A stretch of 64,000 bases of DNA from Parabacteroides sp. PM6-13 (GCF_029892605.1 NZ_JARXWF010000002.1:62001-126000), one strand, 5' to 3'; positions 33,811 to 44,494 are shown, counted from the stretch's first letter. Notes: generated from the sequence alone by a model not told the origin. Translations and numbers: made by a program.

Positions 33811-33815
33811 CTTTT

Positions 33816-33906
33816 AATTATGAATTATGAATTATAAATTATGAATTGAAAATCGCTTAGCAAAGCGAAAAGCCATTTTCAACTTTCAATTTTCAATTTT
33901 CAATTG
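33816..33906. repeat. foldback repeat between rnfC and rnfD
   Basis: AATTATG units (33816-33845) and a TTGAAAATCGCTTAGC segment are followed by inverted TTTTCAACTTTCAATTTTCA units up to 33906. It is transcribed within the rnf operon. Confidence 0.75.
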
Positions 33907-33908
33907 AT

Positions 33909-35240
33909 TTAAGACTTGCGTGCACGCATAATCCCCATTACCTTTCCTTTACCCAAACGGATCTGATCCAGTAGCGGGCGATTCGATGGACAGGTATAAG
34001 AGCAAGAGCCGCACTCGATACAATCGGCGATGTGGTTCTTCTCGGCCAGATCCCAGTTGGTAAATTCTGTTGTCGTCATCAACAATGTCGGATTCAATCC
34101 CATCGGACACACATTCACACATTTCGTACAACGGATACACGACATCACCGGTTTGCGTTTCGCCTCCTTTTCGGTTATCAGCAAAACGCCGGAGCTTCCT
34201 TTGGTTACCGGCACCTCCGTATTGGCCAATGCCTTACCCATCATCGGACCTCCACCGATCACCTTGCCTGTATTTTCAGGCAATCCGCCGGCTGCATCGA
34301 TCAACGTTTGTATGGATGTTCCGATACGCACCTTGAAGTTCCCGGGATTAAGCACCTCTTTACCGGTAACGGTCACGATCCGTTCAAACAGCGGTTTGTT
34401 TTTCACCACTGCTTCATAAACAGCAAAAGCGGTTCCCACATTCTGCACCACAGCACCTACCGAGATAGGCAGTGCACCGCTCTTCACCTGACGACGCATT
34501 ACCGCGTCGATCAACTGCTTTTCACCACCTTGCGGATACTGCACCTTAAGTGGCATCACTTCGATCCCATGGTAGTTGGATTGCAGATGTTGCAGGTGCG
34601 CAATGGCATCCTTTTTATTGTTTTCAATACCGATCACGGCTTTCTTCACATGCACCGCTTTCATCAACAGGCTGATACCTGTCATGATCTCATTTCCCTT
34701 CTCCATCATCAGCGAATGGTCGGCCGTTAGGTAGGGCTCACATTCAGCCGCATTGATGATCAGTATCTCCGCCGTATTGCCCGGAGGAGGAGTCAGTTTT
34801 ACCTGTGTCGGGAACGTAGCACCGCCTAAACCGACGATACCGGCATCCGTAATTTTCTGAACAATCTCTTTCGATGTCAGATCGAAGGCTTTCACAAAGC
34901 CCTCCTGGCGGTCGATGGCTTCTTCCCATTCGTCACCTTCCACATCGATGAAGACAGCCGGGCGGCGATAACCGCTCGCGTCCAGGACGTTGTCGATTTT
35001 GTTCACTTTTCCGGATACGGAAGAGTGAATATTGGCCGATACAAACCCACTTGCCTGCCCGATCAAAGAGCCTACCTTCACCTCGTCGCCTTTTTTGACA
35101 ACGGCAGTGGCGGGAGCACCAATATGCTGGCTCAACGGAATAATAACCTGCTTAGGCAAAGCCAACGTTTGAATAGCTTTCCCGGCAGACAATTTATTTT
35201 CAGGGGGATGTATACCTCCGATACGAAATGTCTTTAGCAT
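33909..35240 (-). CDS. rnfC: Rnf complex subunit RnfC
   Basis: 443 residues. An N-terminal barrel-sandwich region (GGIHPPENKLSAGK) precedes the NADH/FMN-binding Rossmann-like domain with GLGGATFPTQVKL and INAAECEPYLTADH. A SLBB domain is followed by two 4Fe-4S ferredoxin motifs, CIRCTKCVNVCP and CIECGSCSYTCP. It is the soluble subunit that contacts NAD(H). It lies 10 bp after rnfB. Confidence 0.97.
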   Translation of the reverse strand: MLKTFRIGGIHPPENKLSAGKAIQTLALPKQVIIPLSQHIGAPATAVVKKGDEVKVGSLIGQASGFVSANIHSSVSGKVNKIDNVLDASGYRRPAVFIDVEGDEWEEAIDRQEGFVKAFDLTSKEIVQKITDAGIVGLGGATFPTQVKLTPPPGNTAEILIINAAECEPYLTADHSLMMEKGNEIMTGISLLMKAVHVKKAVIGIENNKKDAIAHLQHLQSNYHGIEVMPLKVQYPQGGEKQLIDAVMRRQVKSGALPISVGAVVQNVGTAFAVYEAVVKNKPLFERIVTVTGKEVLNPGNFKVRIGTSIQTLIDAAGGLPENTGKVIGGGPMMGKALANTEVPVTKGSSGVLLITEKEAKRKPVMSCIRCTKCVNVCPMGLNPTLLMTTTEFTNWDLAEKNHIADCIECGSCSYTCPSNRPLLDQIRLGKGKVMGIMRARKS

Positions 35241-35250
35241 ACTTATGTAA

Positions 35251-36117
35251 TTATATTGTTTTTTCTACTACAGGAGTCCCTTCTGCTTCCGGCGCTTTCT
35301 CCTTGCGCGGAGGGAAATTCAACTCATGGATCGCTCCGGTGGGACATACCGCCACACATTTGCGGCAGAGACGACATTTGGTGTAATCGATATACGCCAG
35401 GTTGTTCTCCAGGGTGATTGCTTCGAAGGCACACTCTTTCACACATTTACCGCAACCGATACAAGCACTGCCACAAGCCTTACGAGCCGGAGCGCCTTTG
35501 TCCTTATTCACACAGCTCACAAAAATACGGCGCGATTTCGGACCCTTCTTACGCAGTTCGATGATGCTTTTCGGGCAAGCCTTCACACAGGCGCCGCAAG
35601 AGGTACATTTCTCTTCGTCGACCTCGGGAAGCATTGTCTCCGGATTGATATGGATCGCGTCAAAGTCACAGACCGTTACGCAGTCGCCAAAACCATGGCA
35701 TCCGAACGAACAGCCGGTTTCACCGCCATACAAGGCCGAAGCAATCGCACAGCTGCGGGTTCCGTCGTACTGATTCTGACGCGGACGTACCGCGCAGCTA
35801 CCGTTACAACGCACAACGGCCACCATCGGTTCGGCCATCTCTACCTCTTTTCCCAAAATGGTTGATACCTGCGACATCACATCGGCTCCCCCTACCGGAC
35901 AGAACAAACCGTCCATCGTAGCAGCGTTAACACAAGCCGTCGCAAATCCGGCACAGCCCGGAAAGCCACAGGCACCACAGTTTGCACCCGGAAGCGCCTC
36001 CTGTACCTGACCGATACGCGGGTCTTCATACACCTCAAACTTCTTGGAGGCCGCATACAAAAACACGGCTCCAATAGCCCCAATAAGTCCTAATGAAATA
36101 ATGGCAATAACTATCAT
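35251..36117 (-). CDS. rnfB: Rnf complex ferredoxin subunit RnfB
   Basis: 288 residues. An N-terminal membrane helix precedes the four-Cys motif CGACGFPGCAGFATAC. Several ferredoxin-type motifs follow: CSFGCHGFGDCVTVC, CTSCGACVKACP, CIGCGKCVKEC and CRLCRKCVAVCP. It receives electrons from reduced ferredoxin. The C-terminus is Pro/Glu-rich. It overlaps the preceding rseC-like gene by 4 bp. Confidence 0.97.
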   Translation of the reverse strand: MIVIAIISLGLIGAIGAVFLYAASKKFEVYEDPRIGQVQEALPGANCGACGFPGCAGFATACVNAATMDGLFCPVGGADVMSQVSTILGKEVEMAEPMVAVVRCNGSCAVRPRQNQYDGTRSCAIASALYGGETGCSFGCHGFGDCVTVCDFDAIHINPETMLPEVDEEKCTSCGACVKACPKSIIELRKKGPKSRRIFVSCVNKDKGAPARKACGSACIGCGKCVKECAFEAITLENNLAYIDYTKCRLCRKCVAVCPTGAIHELNFPPRKEKAPEAEGTPVVEKTI

Positions 36118-36539
36118 GATATAATATTCGGTTTTTCTAATGTGAATACAAAATGGCGTTTCAATTTATCGCGCATAAAATAGAGTGCAACATAATAAGG
36201 AATAAGCAATAGGATTCCAATCAACCCGCTTACCGTCTCATCCAGGCCCAACTGAAGACTGATGGCTACCGCAGCAATCACCAACACGACCGGCAGCCCG
36301 AATGCCAATAATACAGCCTGCAAGCCCAACGATGTCTGTCCGGTGATCGTCACTTCATCATCAACTTGAAACTGCCCTGTCCGATCAGACACCTCGATCA
36401 CCTTCTCTTTGCTCTCGGAAGCACCACATACGCCACGCGCATGGCATCCGGCACAAGCTGATTGTTGAAGAATACGAACGAAGAATATATCCCCTTCCCG
36501 GCGTTCTATGATCCCGTTGTGACGTATGGTATTATTCAT
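36114..36539 (-). CDS. RseC/MucC-like SoxR-reducing protein
   Basis: 141 residues. The Cys-rich N-terminal domain (QQSACAGCHARGVCGASESKE) precedes two membrane helices (about 75-120). RseC is associated with Rnf/Rsx complexes and, in E. coli, with reduction of the SoxR cluster. It is the first gene of the rnf operon here and overlaps rnfB by 4 bp, supporting a joint redox role. Confidence 0.92.
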   Translation of the reverse strand: MNNTIRHNGIIERREGDIFFVRILQQSACAGCHARGVCGASESKEKVIEVSDRTGQFQVDDEVTITGQTSLGLQAVLLAFGLPVVLVIAAVAISLQLGLDETVSGLIGILLLIPYYVALYFMRDKLKRHFVFTLEKPNIIS

Positions 36540-36569
36540 GATTGCAAACTCGACTTAGCAAAATCAACG

Positions 36570-36577
36570 CAAAAGTA
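36570..36577 (-). promoter_or_regulatory. promoter for the rseC-rnf operon
   Basis: The minus strand reads TACTTTTG. A CTTG lies about 21 bp upstream at 36599-36602 as a possible -33. The rest of the 195-bp spacer to the DUF3078 gene end shows nothing else. Confidence 0.6.
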
Positions 36578-36734
36578 CATATATTTTGCAAACATAAGCA
36601 AGATTAACAATTATTATAAATAGCCTGTCCCCACCCACATTTTTTCTTATGAAAGCAAACTTTGCGAAAAACTTTCAAGATGCACAAAATACACTCACAC
36701 ATCTTTCAGCATTTAAGTTTTACCCCTTATATTC

Positions 36735-38312
36735 TTACCATTTGTATGTTAAACCAAAAGTGAGTTGTTCCTTCACTTGGAAGTAACTGTCGAAGTCTTC
36801 TTTTTTGGCCACACCGTCGTCATAGCGGAGATAAAAATTGATATTCGTGCTCAAATACCGGTTGATAGCCATCTGCAGACGGTTTTCAGACTCCACAATC
36901 ACACGTTCGTAAGTCGTATTATACTTGAAGCGCGAATAGAGGGATATATTTCGGGTCATATTGAAATTCAATACACCTTCAATATTAGAACCGAACGTCT
37001 GGTAGGTATTGTCGAAAATCTTCTTATCAGGATTGTCCGGATCGGTTTTTTTAGGGAAACCGTAACGTCCTAAGTCGATATTGTTCTTGGTCGCGCTATA
37101 CCAGAACCCATACGAGAGCGGATCCAGGTTTAGTGAGAGTTTCAGTTTTTTATGTTTGTCGGTAAACTTTTTATCCAGGTTATATTTCATCCCCACCCCG
37201 ACCGAGAGGCTCATCGGTGAGGCAAAGGAGGCTAATAGCTGATCTTTGTTCTCAATATAGTTATCAAATAAAAGGGTGTTAAACTCCACACTCGCTGAAT
37301 AATCCCATTTACTGAAAGCCTTATACCCAAAGTTGCTACGCAGCTTCAAGGAGTTATCACCCAATTTATAATTGCGTAGGGTATCCTTAGGGGCATTATT
37401 CACGCTTATTTTCAATTCCAACAGATTCGTCAGGCTCACCTTGTCCTTCTTATAATCGTAATTGATAACATTCAACGTATTAATTGTTAGGTTACCCACC
37501 CCACCCTGATGCCAGTTGGGCGATATATAGAGTTGTGAGAAATGAATGGAGCTCTGAAAAGCCGACGTCCAATACAAGCGGTTGGGGATAAAGCGAATCA
37601 ACGTATCGGGTTCAGGCGGAGGCAGCTCTTTGTTCACCGGGATAGGCTTATCAGCATAGAGGTCTCTGATGTCTTTCACAATAGGAGCTTGCACCAACAT
37701 ATCCGACGGCAGATCCTTAGCAGAATAGGTGAAATAGCCTATATGATTTTTCACCATATAGTCATATAAGCTATTTTCGAATTTCCGCCGCCAAGCATAT
37801 TTCGGCGCAAAGGGAGAGAGCGGGGGCGATAAACGATCGTAGGCATCTTTCACTTCAGGCCTTGCCACCATGAGAGAAAGGGAGTCGTAGGGGATGTTAG
37901 CCCCTCTGTAAACCAAGGGGAGCATCAAAGCACTTGAGACGATCGTATCTTTGAAAGTCATGTGTTCGGGGATATAATGAGCCGGATCAAACACCCGATT
38001 GATAACCTGCTTTGCTTCCGGCGACATCTCGAGCTTCTCTTTCTGAACGAAACGTAAGAGCGCTTCCGGTTTTTGATAGGGCACCGTATAGTCGGAGTTC
38101 AAGCGTTCGAGTTGTCCGCGCAAATCTATCATTGACTCCAGGTCTTTTTCTTCAATTTGTTTCGGCAAAAGAGTATCTTTCGCCGTTTCCTGGAGAGCCT
38201 GCCTTATAGGCGCAACGGGCACTGTCGTGTTTTGCGCAGCTAAATGGATGAATGCACAACACCCGAGTAATAGAGTAAATAGGATATATTTCCGGAGTTT
38301 CATATTGTTCAT
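36735..38312 (-). CDS. DUF3078-like outer-membrane barrel protein
   Basis: 525 residues. The signal peptide ends near HLAAQ. The N-terminal about 200 residues are helical and periplasmic-looking (LRGQLERLNSDYTVPYQKPE). A beta-barrel part follows from about 245, with RLYWTSAFQSSIHFSQLYIS, NWHQGGVGNLTINTLN and aromatic-ended strands to GLTYKW. The role is unknown. An alternative ATG lies three codons in. It sits between the ribosomal operon and the rnf operon on the minus strand, with its own candidate promoter. Confidence 0.75.
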   Translation of the reverse strand: MNNMKLRKYILFTLLLGCCAFIHLAAQNTTVPVAPIRQALQETAKDTLLPKQIEEKDLESMIDLRGQLERLNSDYTVPYQKPEALLRFVQKEKLEMSPEAKQVINRVFDPAHYIPEHMTFKDTIVSSALMLPLVYRGANIPYDSLSLMVARPEVKDAYDRLSPPLSPFAPKYAWRRKFENSLYDYMVKNHIGYFTYSAKDLPSDMLVQAPIVKDIRDLYADKPIPVNKELPPPEPDTLIRFIPNRLYWTSAFQSSIHFSQLYISPNWHQGGVGNLTINTLNVINYDYKKDKVSLTNLLELKISVNNAPKDTLRNYKLGDNSLKLRSNFGYKAFSKWDYSASVEFNTLLFDNYIENKDQLLASFASPMSLSVGVGMKYNLDKKFTDKHKKLKLSLNLDPLSYGFWYSATKNNIDLGRYGFPKKTDPDNPDKKIFDNTYQTFGSNIEGVLNFNMTRNISLYSRFKYNTTYERVIVESENRLQMAINRYLSTNINFYLRYDDGVAKKEDFDSYFQVKEQLTFGLTYKW

Positions 38313-38339
38313 ATATTATCCGCTTCGGTTGATGAGCAA

Positions 38340-38347
38340 CAAAATTA
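38340..38347 (-). promoter_or_regulatory. candidate -7 element for the DUF3078 gene
   Basis: The minus strand reads TAATTTTG, 28 bp upstream of the start. No -33 is evident. Confidence 0.45.
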
Positions 38348-38421
38348 TTGAAAAAGAATGAGACTTACTAATTCTTTCGATTTCCATTTCCCTTCCCCAC
38401 CCGATTCATCAGAACGTACAC

Positions 38422-38463
38422 AAAAAAAAGAGGGACACCCACCGGGAGCCCCTCTCTCTTTAT
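38422..38463 (-). terminator. intrinsic terminator of the ribosomal/rpoA operon
   Basis: On the minus strand AAAGAGAGGGGCTCCC pairs with GGGTGTCCCTCTTT (imperfect), followed by eight T. It lies 14 bp past the rplQ stop. Confidence 0.85.
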
Positions 38464-38476
38464 CGTTATCAAAAAC

Positions 38477-38983
38477 TTACTCAGCGGCGTTTTCTTCTGT
38501 CGCTGCAGGAGCTTCGGCTACCGGAGTAGCTTCTACCTGCGCTTCTGCTACCGGAGCAGCAGCTTTCTTGCTACGAGAACGTCTTGTTTTTGCTTTCTTG
38601 GCTGATGTATCTTTCAACATATTTTCGTTGTAGTCCACCAATTCAATGAAGCACATAGCTGCGTTATCACCTAAACGATGTCCTGTTTTGATGATACGAG
38701 TGTAACCACCCGGGCGATCGCCAATCTTTTGTGCTACTTCCTGGAAGAGTTCCGTTACGGCATGTTTGTTTTGCAACATGCTGAATACAACGCGTCTTGA
38801 GTGCGTTGTGTCTTCCTTAGACTTTGTGATGATAGGTTCTACAAACTTACGTAAAGCTTTTGCTTTAGCGGTTGTCGTGAAGATTCGTTTGTGCTGAATC
38901 AAAGAACAGGCCATATTGGAAAGCATCGCTTGACGGTGAGTACTTGTACGACCTAAATGGTTGAATTTTTTATTATGTCTCAT
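38477..38983 (-). CDS. rplQ: 50S ribosomal protein L17
   Basis: 168 residues. The core ([20 protein letters not shown], then [24 protein letters not shown]) is typical. A C-terminal extension of about 45 residues is Lys/Arg-rich, then Ala/Glu/Pro-rich. It is the last gene of the alpha operon, 7 bp after rpoA. Confidence 0.97.
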   Translation of the reverse strand: MRHNKKFNHLGRTSTHRQAMLSNMACSLIQHKRIFTTTAKAKALRKFVEPIITKSKEDTTHSRRVVFSMLQNKHAVTELFQEVAQKIGDRPGGYTRIIKTGHRLGDNAAMCFIELVDYNENMLKDTSAKKAKTRRSRSKKAAAPVAEAQVEATPVAEAPAATEENAAE

Positions 38984-38990
38984 CGTTTAC

Positions 38991-39983
38991 TTACTCTTTA
39001 TCTAATTTATATTTCGTGATATCCATACCGAATGACAGGTTCAGGCTTTCCAGCAATTCATCCAATTCGGTGAGTGATTTCTTACCGAAGTTACGGAATT
39101 TCAACAAGTCGTTCTTGTTAAACTTAACCAGTTCACCCAGTGTTTCAACATCGGCTGCTTTCAAACAGTTCAAAGCACGTACGGAGAGATCCATGTCAGC
39201 CAGTTTGCTCTTCAGCAACTGACGCATATGAAGCACCTCTTCATCGAATTCTTCATTACCATCGGTATCCACTGTTTCGATCGCGATCTTTTCATCTGAG
39301 AACAGCATGAAATGGTGGATCAGGATCTTGGCAGCTTCTTTCAATGCCTCTTTCGGATGAATAGAACCGTCTGTCTCAACCTCGATGATCAGCTTCTCGT
39401 AGTCGGTCTTCTGTTCTACACGGAAGTTGTCTACAAGATATTTCACATTACGGATCGGGGTGTAGATCGAGTCGATAGCTATGACCCGGGGATCAGAGAT
39501 CATTTCCCGGTTTTCATCAGCAGGGACATAACCACGTCCTTTGTTGATGGTTAATTCGATTTGAAAACTTACTTTCGGATCTAAACGGCAAATAACCAAA
39601 TCCGGATTCAATACCTGGAAACCGGTTAGCTGTTTACCTATTTCTCCGGCCTTGAACACTTCGGAACCCGAAACCGTAATACTTACTTTTTCATTCTCAA
39701 TGTCGTCCACAATATGTTTAAAGCGTACTTGCTTTAACTTGAGGATAATGTTAGTTACATCTTCAACAACACCGGGTATGGTACCAAATTCATGTTCCAC
39801 GCCTTCGATCTTAATGGATGTAATAGCAAAACCTTCTAGTGAGGAGACAAGAATGCGGCGTAACGCATTACCAATGGTAATACCATAACCGGGTTCTAAC
39901 GGACGGAATTCAAACTTTCCGTAAAACTCGTCCGCTTCCAACATTAATACTTTATCGGGTTTTTGAAATGCTAATATCGCCAT
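38991..39983 (-). CDS. rpoA: RNA polymerase subunit alpha
   Basis: 330 residues from [12 protein letters not shown]; the frame opens three residues earlier. The N-terminal assembly domain has [25 protein letters not shown]. The C-terminal alpha-CTD has [22 protein letters not shown] and [16 protein letters not shown], which contact UP elements and activators. It lies between rpsD and rplQ. Confidence 0.98.
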   Translation of the reverse strand: MAILAFQKPDKVLMLEADEFYGKFEFRPLEPGYGITIGNALRRILVSSLEGFAITSIKIEGVEHEFGTIPGVVEDVTNIILKLKQVRFKHIVDDIENEKVSITVSGSEVFKAGEIGKQLTGFQVLNPDLVICRLDPKVSFQIELTINKGRGYVPADENREMISDPRVIAIDSIYTPIRNVKYLVDNFRVEQKTDYEKLIIEVETDGSIHPKEALKEAAKILIHHFMLFSDEKIAIETVDTDGNEEFDEEVLHMRQLLKSKLADMDLSVRALNCLKAADVETLGELVKFNKNDLLKFRNFGKKSLTELDELLESLNLSFGMDITKYKLDKE

Positions 39984-39995
39984 GGAAATCAATTA

Positions 39996-40601
39996 TTATT
40001 TAGAATACAATTCTACGATCAACTGCTCTTTTATATTTTCAGGAATGTCAGCTCTTTCGGGCACATGCAGTAATTTCCCGCTCATAGAAGCCTGATCCCA
40101 CTCAATCCATGGATATTTGCTGTGATTGAAGCCAGAAAGAGCTTCAGCAACAACTTCCAAAGATTTTGATTTTTCTCTAACACCAATCACCTGTCCTGGT
40201 TTCAGGGCATACGATGGGATGTTCACCACTTGGCCGTCAACAGTGATATGACGGTGAGAAACCAACTGGCGAGCAGCAGCACGTGTAGGAGCAATGCCTA
40301 AACGATAAACTACGTTGTCTAAGCGTCCTTCCAGTAACTGAAGAAGTACTTCACCGGTAATGCCTTTTGAGCGAGAAGCTTTTTCAAACAAGTTGCGGAA
40401 TTGTTTTTCCAATACACCATAGGTATATTTTGCTTTTTGCTTTTCTTTCAATTGGATACCGTATTCCGATGTTTTCCTTTTACGGGAATTACCGTGTTGT
40501 CCGGGAGGATAGTTCTTCTTAGAAAGAACTTTGTCCGGGCCGAAGATCGGTTCACCAAACTTACGGGCAATTCTTGTTTTTGGTCCAGTATATCTTGCCA
40601 T
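39996..40601 (-). CDS. rpsD: 30S ribosomal protein S4
   Basis: 201 residues. The N-terminus [20 protein letters not shown] is of the zinc-free type. The S4 RNA-binding domain has [27 protein letters not shown]. It is a primary 16S rRNA binder. A 121-bp spacer with nothing recognisable separates it from rpsK. Confidence 0.98.
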   Translation of the reverse strand: MARYTGPKTRIARKFGEPIFGPDKVLSKKNYPPGQHGNSRKRKTSEYGIQLKEKQKAKYTYGVLEKQFRNLFEKASRSKGITGEVLLQLLEGRLDNVVYRLGIAPTRAAARQLVSHRHITVDGQVVNIPSYALKPGQVIGVREKSKSLEVVAEALSGFNHSKYPWIEWDQASMSGKLLHVPERADIPENIKEQLIVELYSK

Positions 40602-40722
40602 TTTTTAATTGTTTTAATGTTTCGGGAGAATCCAAAACCGTGCAGCCGCGATTACAGAGAGGATAAGGTCAATATGCAATCTATTCACAACTCCGGATTC
40701 CTATTCGTGAAACTATTGTTAA

Positions 40723-41112
40723 TTATACTCTTCTCTTTTTAGGAGGACGACAACCATTATGTGGCAACGGAGTAACGTCAACGATTTCTGTTACTTCAAT
40801 ACCAGCTCCATGAATCGTACGGATAGCAGACTCACGTCCGTTACCGGGTCCTTTCACGTATACTTTCACTTTTCTCAAGCCAAGATCATACGCTACTTTC
40901 GCACAATCCTGAGCAGCCATCTGAGCGGCATAAGGCGTGTTCTTTTTAGAACTACGGAATCCCATCTTACCGGCAGAAGACCAGCTTATCACCTGTCCTT
41001 CGCTATTGGCAAGCGTTACAATAATGTTATTGAAAGAAGAATGGATATGCGCTTGACCCATTGCGTCAACCTTCACATTTCTCTTCTTTGCTGCGACTGT
41101 TTTTTTTGCCAT
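40723..41112 (-). CDS. rpsK: 30S ribosomal protein S11
   Basis: 129 residues with the S11 core [20 protein letters not shown] and [21 protein letters not shown], and the C-terminus [13 protein letters not shown] platform protein near the Shine-Dalgarno region. It lies 11 bp after rpsM. Confidence 0.98.
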   Translation of the reverse strand: MAKKTVAAKKRNVKVDAMGQAHIHSSFNNIIVTLANSEGQVISWSSAGKMGFRSSKKNTPYAAQMAAQDCAKVAYDLGLRKVKVYVKGPGNGRESAIRTIHGAGIEVTEIVDVTPLPHNGCRPPKKRRV

Positions 41113-41123
41113 ATTACCTCTTA

Positions 41124-41504
41124 TTATTTAGTAGCTTTTTTCTTATTTGCAACTGTTTTCTTCTTACCCTTACGCGTACGGGCATTGTTCTTCGTGCTCT
41201 GTCCTCTTAACGGCAAACCGATACGATGACGAACTCCGCGGTAGCAACCGATATCCATCAAACGTTTGATGTTCAATTGTACTTCCGAACGAAGATCCCC
41301 TTCTACTTTATATTCCGCGCCAATTACTTCACGCACGCTGGCTGCCTGATCGTCTGTCCAGTCTTTCACTTTGATATCGCGATCAACACCCGCTTTGTCC
41401 AAGATGGCTTTTGCATTGCTACGACCGATACCATAGATATAGGTCAATGCGATTTCGCCTCTTTTATTTTGTGGTAAGTCTACCCCAACTATTCTTATAG
41501 CCAT
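41124..41504 (-). CDS. rpsM: 30S ribosomal protein S13
   Basis: 126 residues. The H2TH region [19 protein letters not shown] is followed by [20 protein letters not shown] and a basic tail contacting tRNA at the P site. Confidence 0.98.
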   Translation of the reverse strand: MAIRIVGVDLPQNKRGEIALTYIYGIGRSNAKAILDKAGVDRDIKVKDWTDDQAASVREVIGAEYKVEGDLRSEVQLNIKRLMDIGCYRGVRHRIGLPLRGQSTKNNARTRKGKKKTVANKKKATK

Positions 41505-41534
41505 ATACTTTAATTAATTTGCAAAATTAATAAA

Positions 41535-41651
41535 TTATCCCTGACGTTGTTTAAACTTCGGGTTTTTCTTGTTAATCACGTACAAGCGGCCTTTTCTTCT
41601 GACAATCTTGCAATCATCTGTCCGCTTCTTTAAAGATGCTCTTACTTTCAT
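41535..41651 (-). CDS. rpmJ: 50S ribosomal protein L36
   Basis: 38 residues: [20 protein letters not shown], then [18 protein letters not shown]. Cys14 is the only cysteine; the Cys/His set of zinc-type L36 is incomplete, so this is the zinc-free form. It lies between infA and rpsM. Confidence 0.95.
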   Translation of the reverse strand: MKVRASLKKRTDDCKIVRRKGRLYVINKKNPKFKQRQG

Positions 41652-41663
41652 ATCTTGTTATTT

Positions 41664-41882
41664 TTATTTGTATCTAAAAGCAATTCTACCTTTCGATAGA
41701 TCATAAGGAGACATTTCCACTCTTACTTTGTCGCCAGGAAGGATCTTGATATAGTGCATACGCATCTTTCCTGAAATGTGAGCCGTAATTTCATGTCCAT
41801 TTTCCAATTCAACACGAAACATAGCATTCGACAATGCTTCAATGATTACTCCGTCTTGTTCAATAGCTGCTTGTTTAGCCAT
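41664..41882 (-). CDS. infA: translation initiation factor IF-1
   Basis: 72 residues forming an S1-like OB fold: [20 protein letters not shown], then [23 protein letters not shown] and the end [10 protein letters not shown]. It binds the 30S A site during initiation. It lies 8 bp after map. Confidence 0.98.
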   Translation of the reverse strand: MAKQAAIEQDGVIIEALSNAMFRVELENGHEITAHISGKMRMHYIKILPGDKVRVEMSPYDLSKGRIAFRYK

Positions 41883-41890
41883 ACAAAAAA

Positions 41891-42676
41891 TTAAATTGCG
41901 TTATTTCCTAATACTGCTTCTAAAAATTCAAATGAAGATAATATCTGCGGACCCTCCGGCCGGATAGCAATACAATGTTCAAAGTGAGCAGAATATTGCC
42001 GATCACGTGTGCGGATCGTCCATCCGTCTTTTTCCATCACCACGTTCTTGCGTCCCATGTTGATCATCGGTTCGATGCAGATACACATGCCGTTTCTCAA
42101 AAGCGTCCCATAGCCGCGACGGCCATAATTGGGCACTTCCGGTTCTTCATGCATATTTTTACCTATTCCGTGTCCAACCAGTTCTCTGACGACAGAGTAC
42201 CCTTTTGCTTCGCAATAAGACTGAACGGCATAGCCGATATCACCAATACGGTTTCCTTCAACCGCCTGTTCTATCCCTTTGTAAAGTGACTCTTTGGTTG
42301 TTTTCAACAACTGTTTCACTTCCGGAGATACTTCACCTACACAAAAGGTATAAGCCGAATCACCGGTAAACCCATTCAAGGTGGTTCCTATATCTACCGA
42401 GACGATATCTCCTTCATGCAAAATCACTTTTTCAGAAGGCATCCCGTGTACCACCTGGTCGTTCACCGAGGTACAGATAGAGAAAGGATATCCATTATAA
42501 CCTAAAAAGGCCGGAACTGCTCCGTGATCACGAATAAACTCATCCGCTATTTTATCTAATTGAAGCGTAGAGACACCGGGGGCAATGTGTTTGGCTAATT
42601 CGCCATGTGTTTTGCCAACCAGTTGATTTGCCTCACGCATCAACTCGATTTCTTCATCTGTCTTCAAATAGATCAT
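41891..42676 (-). CDS. map: type I methionine aminopeptidase
   Basis: 261 residues from [15 protein letters not shown]; the frame opens three residues earlier, overlapping the secY stop. Metal ligands are in the expected places: [60 protein letters not shown] and the HFEHCIAI region. It removes the initiator Met from nascent chains. Its place between secY and infA is typical. Confidence 0.97.
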   Translation of the reverse strand: MIYLKTDEEIELMREANQLVGKTHGELAKHIAPGVSTLQLDKIADEFIRDHGAVPAFLGYNGYPFSICTSVNDQVVHGMPSEKVILHEGDIVSVDIGTTLNGFTGDSAYTFCVGEVSPEVKQLLKTTKESLYKGIEQAVEGNRIGDIGYAVQSYCEAKGYSVVRELVGHGIGKNMHEEPEVPNYGRRGYGTLLRNGMCICIEPMINMGRKNVVMEKDGWTIRTRDRQYSAHFEHCIAIRPEGPQILSSFEFLEAVLGNNAI

Positions 42677-42681
42677 TTCAA

Positions 42682-44022
42682 TCAATAAGCAGCAGCAGAA
42701 CCTGCACGGCCTTTAATTCTACCTGACTTCAACAACCCGTCATAATGACGCATCAACAAATGGCTCTCCACCTGTTGTAGTGTATCCAACACAACCCCTA
42801 CAAGGATCAACAAAGAGGTTCCGCCAAAGAATTGTGAGAACTCCATGCTTACCCCGATCAAACGCGCAAAGGCCGGCATAATAGCTACCAACGCCAAGAA
42901 TAATGCTCCCGGCAAGGTGATACGGTCCATGATAGCATCCAGATAATCTTTGGTTGCTTTACCCGGTTTAACACCCGGAATGAAACCGTTATTACGCTTC
43001 AGGTCATCCGCCATTTGAGTCGGATTAATCGTAATCGCTGTATAGAAGTAGGTGAACAAGATAATCAGTAAGGCAAATACAAAGTTGTACCAGAAGCCTG
43101 TGTTATCCATGAAAACAGACCAGAAACGGCTGACTTCACCTGTATTGGAAAATCCTATAATAGAAATAGGAATAAACATAATAGCCTGTGCAAAAATGAT
43201 AGGCATTACGTTTGCCGAATTCACCTTCAAGGGGATGTATTGACGTGCTCCACCATATTGTTTGTTACCAACGATTCTTTTTGCATACTGCACAGGCACT
43301 TTACGTGTTCCCTGTACCAGCATGATAGCACCGGCAATAACCACCAATAAGAACAGCATTTCAAACAGGAACATCACCAAACCACCTGTACTTTCGCTCT
43401 GACGGGAAATAAATTCCTGAAACAGCGAGTGAGGCAGACGGGCAATGATACCCACAAGAATGATAAATGAAATCCCATTACCAATCCCTTTATCTGTGAT
43501 TCTTTCACCTAACCAGAGTACAAACATACTACCGGCCGCCAGAATAATCGTCGCATAAATGCTAAAGAATACACCGGAAGGCAGGGCTGCACCTACTTGA
43601 CGCAGCTGTACGCTTAGGTTGACCAAATAGGTCGGTCCTTGTAACAAAAGGATAGCAATAGTAAGGAGACGTGTATATTGGTTTATCTTTCTCCGGCCAC
43701 TTTCCCCTTCACGCTGCATTTTTTGCATGGCAGGAACTGCGATAGCCAACAGCTGCATCACGATGGAAGCAGAGATGTAAGGCATAATCCCTAATGCAAA
43801 AATGGACGCGTTGGCAAACGCACCTCCGGAAAACATATCCAATAAGGCTAACAAACCACCCCTTGTCTGACTTTGTAAAGCAGTTAACGATTGCGGGTCA
43901 ACACCTGGTATAACCACGTATGTACCGAACCGATAAATCCCTACAAGCAAAAGAGTGGTGAGGATCCGATTTCTCAGATCCTCTATCTTCCAAATATTTT
44001 TTATTGTTTCAACTGCTCTCAT
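42682..44022 (-). CDS. secY: preprotein translocase subunit SecY
   Basis: 446 residues with ten membrane segments. The N-terminus is IKNIWKIEDLRNRILTTLLL. Landmarks are the plug region GGLLALLDMFSGGAFANASIFALGIMPYISASI, the cytoplasmic loop TRKVPVQYAKR, and the C-terminal LLMRHYDGLLKSGRIKGR. It is the channel of the Sec translocon. It follows rplO by 3 bp. Confidence 0.98.
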   Translation of the reverse strand: MRAVETIKNIWKIEDLRNRILTTLLLVGIYRFGTYVVIPGVDPQSLTALQSQTRGGLLALLDMFSGGAFANASIFALGIMPYISASIVMQLLAIAVPAMQKMQREGESGRRKINQYTRLLTIAILLLQGPTYLVNLSVQLRQVGAALPSGVFFSIYATIILAAGSMFVLWLGERITDKGIGNGISFIILVGIIARLPHSLFQEFISRQSESTGGLVMFLFEMLFLLVVIAGAIMLVQGTRKVPVQYAKRIVGNKQYGGARQYIPLKVNSANVMPIIFAQAIMFIPISIIGFSNTGEVSRFWSVFMDNTGFWYNFVFALLIILFTYFYTAITINPTQMADDLKRNNGFIPGVKPGKATKDYLDAIMDRITLPGALFLALVAIMPAFARLIGVSMEFSQFFGGTSLLILVGVVLDTLQQVESHLLMRHYDGLLKSGRIKGRAGSAAAY

Positions 44023-44025
44023 GAC

Positions 44026-44472
44026 TTAGAGTTTAACTGCTGTTCCACCTACGGCCTGGATAGCAGCTTCTGCGCTTTTAGAGAAAGCATGTGCTTCAAC
44101 TTCAAGTTTAGCAGTAAGGCTGCCTTTGCCAAGAATTTTAACTAACTGAGAAGTAGAAATAAAACCTGCTTCAATCAAATCGTTTAATCCGATTTTAGTC
44201 AGTTGCTTAGCATCAGCCATTGCCTGTAAAGTGGAAAGATTGATCGCTTTATATTCTACGTGGTTAATATTCTTGAAACCAAACTTCGGCAAACGTCTTT
44301 GAATAGGCATCTGTCCCCCTTCAAAACCAATCTTCTTGGAATATCCGGAGCGCGACTTAGCCCCTTTATGACCTCTTGTTGAAGTTCCGCCTAAGCCAGA
44401 ACCTGGACCGCGTCCGATTCTTTTTCTGGTTTTAACAGATCCTTCCGCCGGTTTTAAATTTGATAAATTCAT
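44026..44472 (-). CDS. rplO: 50S ribosomal protein L15
   Basis: 148 residues. The Gly/Arg-rich N-terminus ([21 protein letters not shown]) and the C-terminal domain with [24 protein letters not shown] are typical. Confidence 0.98.
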   Translation of the reverse strand: MNLSNLKPAEGSVKTRKRIGRGPGSGLGGTSTRGHKGAKSRSGYSKKIGFEGGQMPIQRRLPKFGFKNINHVEYKAINLSTLQAMADAKQLTKIGLNDLIEAGFISTSQLVKILGKGSLTAKLEVEAHAFSKSAEAAIQAVGGTAVKL

Positions 44473-44494
44473 CTCTATATTGTTTTATCAATTA

